Shown piece after piece: positions 1-5,589 of a stretch of 13,883 nt of DNA; position 1 is the stretch's first letter; every line of letters starts with the position of its first letter. The position numbers and the translations under genes are program-made. This DNA comes from Paludibacter sp. Lineage in GTDB: Bacteria > Bacteroidota > Bacteroidia > Bacteroidales > Paludibacteraceae. Where the stretch lies: contig JAUSNQ010000013.1 of NCBI GenBank assembly GCA_030655595.1, forward strand, positions 1 to 13,883, given 5' to 3'. Below the pieces are notes generated by a model. It was not told the DNA's origin and searched no databases. It saw only the letters and a program-made list of their open reading frames with translations.

Positions 1-590
1 TCCACAGAGCTACTAAAGTTCCTGTTGGAAAAGATCAGGAGCAACACTTAGAAATGACCCGTCAGTTCTCCAACCGCTTCAATCGCATGTATAACGTGGA
101 ATACTTCCCCGAACCGCAAGCGTTTAATTTCGGACAAAATCTGGTGAAAATACCGGGTTTAAACGGAACCGGCAAGATGGGTAAGTCCGAAGGAGAAGGC
201 AATGCCATCTTTTTGGCTGATGAACCCGAAGCAATTCGCAAAAAGGTGATGAAAGCAGTAACAGATAGCGGTCCTACTACACCCAATCAGGAAAAGCCCG
301 AAGTAATTCAGAACATCTTCCAACTCATGTCTGTTGTTTCTTCCAAAGAAACCTACGACTATTTCAATGATATGTATAACACCTGCCAGATTCGCTACGG
401 CGACATGAAAAAACAATTGGCAGTCGACATGATTCAGTTCACGGAGCCTTTCCGCGAAAAAATCAAAGAACTGCTGAGCGATGAAGTTTACATCTCGAAA
501 GTAGCCCGGATGGGGAAAGAGAAAGCGAATGAAAGTGCGGCGAAAACGATTAGGGAAGTTCGTGAAATAATTGGATTTAAAAGTTTTTGA
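1..590 (+). CDS. trpS: Tryptophanyl-tRNA synthetase, C-terminal part (5' end outside window)
   Basis: This class I aminoacyl-tRNA synthetase charges tRNA-Trp with tryptophan in the cytoplasm. The reading frame is open from the left edge (first full codon at position 3) to TGA at 588-590, giving 195 visible residues, so the gene starts upstream of the window and the ATG at 54 is internal. The first visible residues (VPVGKDQEQHLEMTR) are the conserved stretch that follows the Rossmann core in TrpRS. The ATP-binding signature loop is at 174-188 and reads KMGKS instead of the classical KMSKS. It is followed by the family-typical AVTDSG segment and a helical anticodon-binding C-terminus. Roughly the N-terminal half, including the HIGH-type motif, is missing only because of the window edge. 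An intrinsic terminator follows about 60 nt downstream, so trpS is transcribed separately from the next genes. The family assignment is secure. Confidence 0.96.
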   Translation, partial: HRATKVPVGKDQEQHLEMTRQFSNRFNRMYNVEYFPEPQAFNFGQNLVKIPGLNGTGKMGKSEGEGNAIFLADEPEAIRKKVMKAVTDSGPTTPNQEKPEVIQNIFQLMSVVSSKETYDYFNDMYNTCQIRYGDMKKQLAVDMIQFTEPFREKIKELLSDEVYISKVARMGKEKANESAAKTIREVREIIGFKSF

Positions 591-646
591 GAATTGAAGA
601 ATTAATGATTTAAATAGATTTTCTGATAATCTTTTAATTTAATTTT

Positions 647-687
647 AAATATACCCTTGCTTAAACAAAGCAGGGGTATATTTTTTT
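647..687 (+). terminator. Rho-independent terminator after trpS
   Basis: The arms 649-660 (atatacccttgc) and 670-681 (gcaggggtatat) form a 12-bp stem with one G-U pair around a 9-nt loop, extendable by two A-T pairs at 647-648/682-683. A run of T follows through 687. It lies 57 nt after the trpS stop and just before the next promoter, so it separates the two transcription units. Confidence 0.9.
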
Positions 688-698
688 GTTAACTATGC

Positions 699-729
699 TT
701 TGATAATAAACAAATGTTTATTATTTTTG
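699..729 (+). promoter_or_regulatory. Bacteroides-type housekeeping promoter (-33 TTTG / -7 TAnnTTTG)
   Basis: TTTG at 699-702 and TATTTTTG at 722-729 are separated by 19 nt, an exact match to the known Bacteroidetes consensus TTTG-N19-21-TAnnTTTG. Transcription would start near 735, leaving a leader of under 20 nt before the ATG at 753. It lies directly after the trpS terminator, and it overlaps a potential ATG at 714, which therefore cannot be the start of a gene read from this promoter. Confidence 0.75.
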
Positions 730-752
730 TAGAGTCTAAACCAACCAAAACC

Positions 753-908
753 ATGAAGGAGTATATTTCAAAAGAAAGGAGAAGAATTGAAAAGGAGCTG
801 CTATTATACCTTAGAAGGTACAGGTTCTATGTTTCCAGATTTAAACGTTTAAATGACTTAGATTCAATTATAAATGAAATAGTGAATGAACTCAAAAGAG
901 ATATCTAA
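753..908 (+). CDS. Small basic helical protein, 51 aa, function unknown
   Basis: I do not recognise a family for this protein. The longest frame opens at an ATG at 714, but that codon lies inside the promoter at 699-729, so I chose the in-frame ATG at 753, just downstream of the predicted transcription start. The product is 51 residues, rich in Arg and Lys (14 basic against 9 acidic), with ERRR near residues 8-11 and RRYR at 21-24. It has no signal peptide or hydrophobic membrane segment, and its composition suggests one or two amphipathic helices. It ends 38 nt before the DUF5053-like gene and is probably co-transcribed with it. A role in binding nucleic acid or its neighbour is only a guess. 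The strong promoter and short leader are the main reasons to believe it is a gene. Confidence 0.55.
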   Translation: MKEYISKERRRIEKELLLYLRRYRFYVSRFKRLNDLDSIINEIVNELKRDI

Positions 909-917
909 GATTGAATT

Positions 918-925
918 TATATTTG
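918..925 (+). promoter_or_regulatory. Possible -7 promoter element before the DUF5053-like gene
   Basis: TATATTTG matches the TAnnTTTG -7 box and lies 21 nt before the ATG at 947, so transcription would begin about 15 nt before the start codon. No TTTG is visible at the expected -33 spacing, so this is a half match that may only supplement read-through from the promoter at 699-729. Confidence 0.35.
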
Positions 926-946
926 TAAAACAGACGCAAAAATATT

Positions 947-1348
947 ATGACAGTGAATACGAAAGAAAAATTTGAGCAATTAAAAGAGTTGGAATTGAAT
1001 AGCCATTCAGACAAGGAGCTAGCAAAGATTCAGAAAGAATTTGACCAGCTTGCAACTGAAGATCCGGATGGGTTTGAAGATGCATTTATTGAAAGTGCAC
1101 GTTCTACTTTGCAAAAAGCTAAAAAACTGAGAATTAAGGAACAGATGCGTGAAGTGTCTGAGATTGTCTCCATGTCGTACATTGCCAAAATCTATTTCAA
1201 CAAAACAAAAAGTTGGTTGAGTCAGCGTATCAATGAATTAAATGTGAACGGAAAGCCGGCTCAGTTTACAGACAAAGAACTGGAAATTCTGAATGCTGCT
1301 TTTCAGGATATTTCGAAAAAAACCGGGGCGTTTCGGGTTTCAAATTAA
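947..1348 (+). CDS. DUF5053-like small protein with helix-turn-helix-like segment
   Basis: This 133-residue cytoplasmic protein has no signal peptide. Residues 1-70 are highly charged and look helical or coiled-coil (KEKFEQLKELELN and later heptad-like stretches). The C-terminal half contains SMSYIAKIYFNKTKSWLSQR (about residues 74-93), which reads like a helix-turn-helix: an 'IAK-yF' helix, a turn, and a 'SWLsqRI' recognition-like helix. It continues with VNGKPA and a final helical ISKKTG segment. From memory this pattern corresponds to DUF5053, a family of about 120 residues found in Bacteroides and relatives with no assigned function. I infer a DNA-binding or regulatory role. It sits 38 nt after the 51-aa gene, likely in the same transcript, and is followed by a weak hairpin with a T-run. 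The family label comes from recall only. Confidence 0.75.
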   Translation: MTVNTKEKFEQLKELELNSHSDKELAKIQKEFDQLATEDPDGFEDAFIESARSTLQKAKKLRIKEQMREVSEIVSMSYIAKIYFNKTKSWLSQRINELNVNGKPAQFTDKELEILNAAFQDISKKTGAFRVSN

Positions 1349-1369
1349 TCTGTGGGGATTATTTTTTTT
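1346..1369 (+). terminator. Possible weak intrinsic terminator
   Basis: TAATC at 1346-1350 (its TAA is the stop codon of the DUF5053-like gene) can pair with GATTA at 1357-1361 around a 6-nt loop, followed by eight T at 1362-1369. The stem is only 5 bp and AT-rich, so termination may be partial. The position directly at the gene's end and the long T-run are the supporting points. Confidence 0.3.
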
Positions 1370-1428
1370 AATGCAACGGACGAAGTTATTCTAGCATCTT
1401 AATTGAAACTTGTAAAGAATCTAATCGC

Positions 1429-2196
1429 ATGAAAAAAACGAGCATGGTTTACTGTTTTCTTGCAGTATTATCTGTCCTGAGCGTCTCTGCTCAAAATCAG
1501 AAAAACAACTTTGCATTATCTTTTAACTATGGGTCAAAAGGACTAATTCCCGAATTAAATGAGAACTGGCCAATTCGACAGGATGTTGGCTATTATTACA
1601 ACAATGGGTTTAATACCAGTGTTGACATATTGGCCCGGCTAAATTATTTTGGTATCTCCCCTGAGTTCTTTTTTCTCAACAAGAAATTGTCAGTAAGTAC
1701 AGGCTTGCGCTTAACAAGTTTGTATTCTGATATTGTGAAAACGGATTATGACAAAGGTGGATATTTCTTTTTAAGGGTAAAAAGTGAAGGTTTGAATACC
1801 GATTATGCCAGGGTGAAAGCGATAAGAGAAAAAACAAACTATTTAGGTGTTCCTTTGGAAATAAAGTACATCCCGTTAAAATTCAATGTTATTTCGTTTT
1901 ATGTGAAACTATCCGCTGAGCTGGCGTATAAGATTAATTCTTCCACCGACATAGAATTTAAGCTGTCGGAGATGGAGTCCTATCAGAATTCAGTTTTGAC
2001 AGATTTGAATATTGAGGTCAATCCGCTTTATGCTTCTATATATTCTTCTGTTGGGGCGACTATCAAACTTAATAAAAATCTTTTTTGTAGTTTGGATGTA
2101 TTTTTTCCTTCATTTTATATGACGGAAAATAATTCAAGTTTAGTCAACATGACCAATATTTCCGGAGCGCAAATTTCAGTGACAGTTCCGTTTTAA
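1429..2196 (+). CDS. Predicted outer-membrane beta-barrel protein, 255 aa, function unknown
   Basis: The protein starts with a type I signal peptide (MKK, hydrophobic core to about residue 19, SVSA-Q with probable cleavage after Ala21). The mature part alternates short amphipathic strands with polar turns, is rich in Tyr, Phe, Ser and Asn, and ends in SVTVPF. A C-terminal Phe is the typical barrel-assembly signal. Segments such as 'NYLGVPLEIKY' (about residues 142-152) and 'LSVSTGLRL' look like strands of the small OmpW/PorT-like outer-membrane barrels common in Bacteroidota. The exact family is not certain. The ATG at 1429 fits the signal peptide start. The gene follows the DUF5053-like gene by 80 nt, and a lipoprotein gene starts 66 nt downstream. 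Together they may form a small surface module, but no substrate can be inferred. Confidence 0.8.
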   Translation: MKKTSMVYCFLAVLSVLSVSAQNQKNNFALSFNYGSKGLIPELNENWPIRQDVGYYYNNGFNTSVDILARLNYFGISPEFFFLNKKLSVSTGLRLTSLYSDIVKTDYDKGGYFFLRVKSEGLNTDYARVKAIREKTNYLGVPLEIKYIPLKFNVISFYVKLSAELAYKINSSTDIEFKLSEMESYQNSVLTDLNIEVNPLYASIYSSVGATIKLNKNLFCSLDVFFPSFYMTENNSSLVNMTNISGAQISVTVPF

Positions 2197-2262
2197 TCCA
2201 CAATTCTATTAGAAAATTTAATTTGTGACTAATTTCAAAACAACCCTAAAAAAGTCATTCAA

Positions 2263-2865
2263 ATGAAAAAGATAAAAAAAGTCAGGTTTATATTTGTTAC
2301 AGTGCTGATAATAGCCACGTTTTCTTCCTGTGAATCTTCCGATTTTCAACTTTCCAAATCGGTATTTGTTGAAGATTACGATTATCCCGGGCTTCCGATA
2401 TACTCCGAATGGGGATACAACACGTTCGGAATGTATATTGACCGTGGGGTATTTGTTTCGTCCGGAAATGTGTTTCCCGTAAAAATCATTGTGAATCCTG
2501 ATACTTTCAATATCACTTTCAGTGGAAATTACAACAATGTACCTGCTTCGCTTCGAATTTCGTTGATCGGATATGCACCAACCGATTATCCTGAACTGAT
2601 CGGACTCAATGATTCGGTAGTTGATTTAAAAGCATCAAATTGCATAGTCAATTTGAAGTCTGCGAACGAAACAACTGTCTTGAAAATAATTCAGGGCAAT
2701 ATAGTTTTTAGAAGAGTTCAGAATTTATATGTTGATAAAGAATTTGCCAGAACAATTCTTTCCGGAACGATTGAATTCAAAACATTTATGAATAATGAAC
2801 CGGTAGCAATCACAAACGGCAGGTTTGACCTTGGAGTTGGTTATGAAAACTTCTATTATTACTGA
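2263..2865 (+). CDS. Hypothetical lipoprotein, 200 aa
   Basis: The N-terminus is a lipoprotein signal peptide: MKKIKK, a hydrophobic core, then FSSC with the lipidated Cys at residue 23. The following ESSD is acidic and serine-rich, resembling the Bacteroidetes signal for export to the outer surface. The mature part looks beta-rich with many Asn, Tyr and aromatic residues. It carries no motif that I recognise and ends in a run of tyrosines. A beta-sandwich surface protein is a reasonable guess. It follows the outer-membrane barrel gene by 66 nt in the same direction and probably belongs with it. Its stop codon (2863-2865) overlaps the 3' end of the convergent glycosidase gene by 7 bp. A near-match to a -7 box (TTAATTTG, 2218-2225) lies upstream but has no good -33 partner. 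Confidence 0.75.
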   Translation: MKKIKKVRFIFVTVLIIATFSSCESSDFQLSKSVFVEDYDYPGLPIYSEWGYNTFGMYIDRGVFVSSGNVFPVKIIVNPDTFNITFSGNYNNVPASLRISLIGYAPTDYPELIGLNDSVVDLKASNCIVNLKSANETTVLKIIQGNIVFRRVQNLYVDKEFARTILSGTIEFKTFMNNEPVAITNGRFDLGVGYENFYYY

Positions 2866-5534
2866 AATATTACGATTTCATCGAGCATCGCCTGATTTAT
2901 TTCTCCGTCCATATTTTCATTATTATCTTCATAAACAATCGTCAGCTTGTTCTGACCTTTTACTAATCGAATGGACAGGGTGTTGCTGTATCCCCAGTTT
3001 GACCATTCTCCCTTGCCGCGTTGCGGGAAGATAAGTACGCCCGCGTAGTGCTTATTCACATATAAATTCCGGAGAGCGCATCGGCTGTCGGTGTTGACCG
3101 GACCGTTACCGTTGGCATAACGTACATACAGTAAGTAAAGTCCTTCTTTCTCCACCTTTACCGGTAAGGTAATTCTACGGTTTTTTGTTTTACTGATTTC
3201 TATGAATCCTTTTCCGTTAAAGCCGGAATAAGGATAATGGTTCGCAGATACAAATTTTTCAATTTGAATGCTTGTTTTCTTATCATCCGAAAAAACAAAT
3301 AAAGGTTCTGATGCAAAGGACCCAGTGCCCGACTCATCCATTGCGATTACCTGATACGCAGCGAATATGCCCGGATTTACCATGTAGTTCGTTGTTGTGA
3401 TTGTATCGATTATTAGACAGTTCCTGAGGATTTGATAGCTTGTAGCATTTTTTACTGATTCCCATCTAAGTTGTTTATCTTGTTGTTTTACAATGGGCAT
3501 CTCAACTGTAAAGAGATTTTTTGCCTTATTGATTTTTTTTTCTGTGTCGGTGTTATTCGCAAGTACAATGCGGATGTGATGTTCGCCTGTCAGCGTAGCC
3601 GTGATTTCCGGTTCGGATGCTATGCCGTCGATTTCAAAATGGCTGATCCGATTTCCGAAACCTTCCATCTCTATGTGGAGAACTGCATCGCGGTAACGGA
3701 AATTTTTCAGGGTACGTTTGCCTTTTAATGCTTTGGGGACAAAAGGATTGATAACTAATTTATCAACCTGAAAATCCATTCCGAAGAAGATGTTATGAAT
3801 CAGGGCAATGTTTCCAGAAAGGCTCCAAAGCATGATACTTGAATTGATTTGTGTGCCTGTAAAATCGCCTGTTTCCGCCACAAAGTTTTCCTTGTTGGTC
3901 AGAAAAAGGGCAGCAGGACGGTAAATGGCTGCTATCTGTTCCATGACGGATGTTCCATTCCCGGCTTTAGCCGAAGCCAGCGCCCAGTAGGATTGCACAA
4001 AAGGCCAGATGCCGTTGTTGTGGTAGGGAGGAATGCCCGGAATCTGAGGATAGATACAGGAAGCCCCGAATGGTGTAACCGGCATGTTGGCAACTGCTTT
4101 TTGAATGTTTTCTCCTTCTGTTATTCCGAAAAGAATACAAAGTGCTTCACCTAATGTTTCGGATCGGGGCGACAAAATCAGATGACTTCTCCCGTACAGG
4201 TATTGTGCGTGATAGCCTTTTTCTTCCATCCACAGGTATTGTTGAATTCCGCTTTTAATCGAAGTAGCAATGCTGTCGTACCGGGCTGCTTCCTCCGGTT
4301 TCTTCAATATGTTAGCCATAGCCGATAATACCTTATTGGCCTGATAATGAACCGCGTTGGTGCCAAGGCTCTCCGATTGATAGATATCAGCCGGTTGCAT
4401 CCACACCGGGTAGGTCTGTTCGCGCCAGTCTAAGAACGACGATTCCCCTTTCATCAGGCCGGTTTCAGGATTATAGGCATTCAACAAATCATCCTCAACA
4501 GAGTTCTTAATGACTAGATAAGCATATTCCATCCATTCACGATCGCCGGTGACTTTAAAAAGTTCCCATGCGGCAGTTGCCCACACGATACGGTCGGTCG
4601 AAACAGGATAGGCACCACCGGTACCGGTATCTTGCACGATGCGGTTGTTCTTTACTTTGCGCATCAGGCTATTCTTTGCCACTTCGGGTTGCATGTGTGC
4701 CATTGATAGGATGATGCTGTAACTGATGTCGCGGGTCCATACACCAGACCATTCCTTTCCCGTCCGGAAAGTACTGTCAGGTTCAATCGCCATCAGCATT
4801 TCTTCAAGTGACAGGTTGTAAATGGCATCTGAAATCAGGTAATCCGATTGATATTGTGGTAGTCCGGACAGGTTTTTTGACAAAGTCCATTTATCTGGAT
4901 TATGCTTAATATCTTTCCTTGAATTCATGATCAGGGTTATCTCATAGATTCCGTCACCATCAATATCTTTCATTTCCAGATCTTTTCGGGTGTAAAGGTT
5001 GCTGAAATCCCAACTGAGTGGCGCTATGCTTCCGGCAATGTAAACGCCTTTGAAATCCTGTTTACTGAGTTTTTCTCCATTAAATAAAGTGTAAAATCCT
5101 TGTCGCTCGAAATCCGACTTCATCCTGCGCAGGTCAAGTCTGACTGTCCATTCCGTATTCTCCGGCAGATTTTCCTCCTTGCTTCCTGTTTGTGTCTGAA
5201 TCAGTTGTTTTCCAAATTCAACTTCGGTAACTGCCTTACCATTAACTGGTTGCAAAGTGACCATATGGTCTTTTCCCGATGACATTTCATTGTCGCGTGA
5301 ATTGATGCTGAACTTGAATTGCAGTGTAGGACTGTATTTTGTAGATTCCGGACTTCGGTAATTGGAGCTTATTTCAGTTGGAGATAAAGCAATTGCTTCA
5401 AATGCTCCCTGAATAACACGGTCGGGAAAAATGCTGTAAGATTCTGATTCATAAATGGCGTTACGATTCCCGGAACAGGAGGACAAAAACTGTCCTGCGC
5501 AAATGACTGCGATGTAGAATAAGTGATGTCTCAT
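2859..5534 (-). CDS. Multidomain six-hairpin glycosidase-like lipoprotein with C-terminal CBM-like module
   Basis: This is probably a surface or periplasmic glycoside hydrolase that trims alpha-glucan fragments. I start it at the ATG at 5532-5534 (891 aa), because the longer frame needs a TTG and would bury the signal peptide; from this ATG a lipoprotein signal ends in LSSC with Cys20. Domains in order: an N-terminal beta region with a SusE/amylase-like binding-fold signature (VYIAGS, then DGDGIYEI, about residues 163-200); an (alpha/alpha)6 barrel at about 230-600 with WTRD (266-269), FLDWREQTYP (367-376) and AETGDF (553-558); a fibronectin III-like region at about 685-745; and a CBM35/CBM6-like jelly roll at about 760-890. 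WTRD occurs in GH15-type glucoamylases and other six-hairpin enzymes. By analogy Glu372 and Glu554 are candidate catalytic acids. I cannot place it in a named GH family; MGH1-like or GH63/GH15 relatives are alternatives. It is the last gene of the PUL, 55 nt after GH31. Confidence 0.8.
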   Translation of the reverse strand: MRHHLFYIAVICAGQFLSSCSGNRNAIYESESYSIFPDRVIQGAFEAIALSPTEISSNYRSPESTKYSPTLQFKFSINSRDNEMSSGKDHMVTLQPVNGKAVTEVEFGKQLIQTQTGSKEENLPENTEWTVRLDLRRMKSDFERQGFYTLFNGEKLSKQDFKGVYIAGSIAPLSWDFSNLYTRKDLEMKDIDGDGIYEITLIMNSRKDIKHNPDKWTLSKNLSGLPQYQSDYLISDAIYNLSLEEMLMAIEPDSTFRTGKEWSGVWTRDISYSIILSMAHMQPEVAKNSLMRKVKNNRIVQDTGTGGAYPVSTDRIVWATAAWELFKVTGDREWMEYAYLVIKNSVEDDLLNAYNPETGLMKGESSFLDWREQTYPVWMQPADIYQSESLGTNAVHYQANKVLSAMANILKKPEEAARYDSIATSIKSGIQQYLWMEEKGYHAQYLYGRSHLILSPRSETLGEALCILFGITEGENIQKAVANMPVTPFGASCIYPQIPGIPPYHNNGIWPFVQSYWALASAKAGNGTSVMEQIAAIYRPAALFLTNKENFVAETGDFTGTQINSSIMLWSLSGNIALIHNIFFGMDFQVDKLVINPFVPKALKGKRTLKNFRYRDAVLHIEMEGFGNRISHFEIDGIASEPEITATLTGEHHIRIVLANNTDTEKKINKAKNLFTVEMPIVKQQDKQLRWESVKNATSYQILRNCLIIDTITTTNYMVNPGIFAAYQVIAMDESGTGSFASEPLFVFSDDKKTSIQIEKFVSANHYPYSGFNGKGFIEISKTKNRRITLPVKVEKEGLYLLYVRYANGNGPVNTDSRCALRNLYVNKHYAGVLIFPQRGKGEWSNWGYSNTLSIRLVKGQNKLTIVYEDNNENMDGEINQAMLDEIVIFQ

Positions 5535-5589
5535 ATAGGATTTGATATTTTGTTGGTTTGTCAATAAGATAGAGTGAAACCAATGGAAT

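Noticed and set aside
714..752. ATG at 714 as the start of the small protein
   Set aside because: It lies inside the predicted promoter, upstream of the expected transcription start near 735.
2218..2225. TTAATTTG as a -7 promoter element before the lipoprotein gene
   Set aside because: It has one mismatch to TAnnTTTG and no TTTG at the right -33 distance. It is too weak to list as a promoter.
2863..2880. 6-bp inverted repeat (tgaaat/atttca) at the convergent gene ends as a bidirectional terminator
   Set aside because: The stem is short and AT-rich, and no T-run follows it on either strand.
5535..5564. Longer start (TTG at 5564) for the six-hairpin glycosidase
   Set aside because: It adds ten polar residues before a complete lipoprotein signal peptide that begins at the ATG at 5534.
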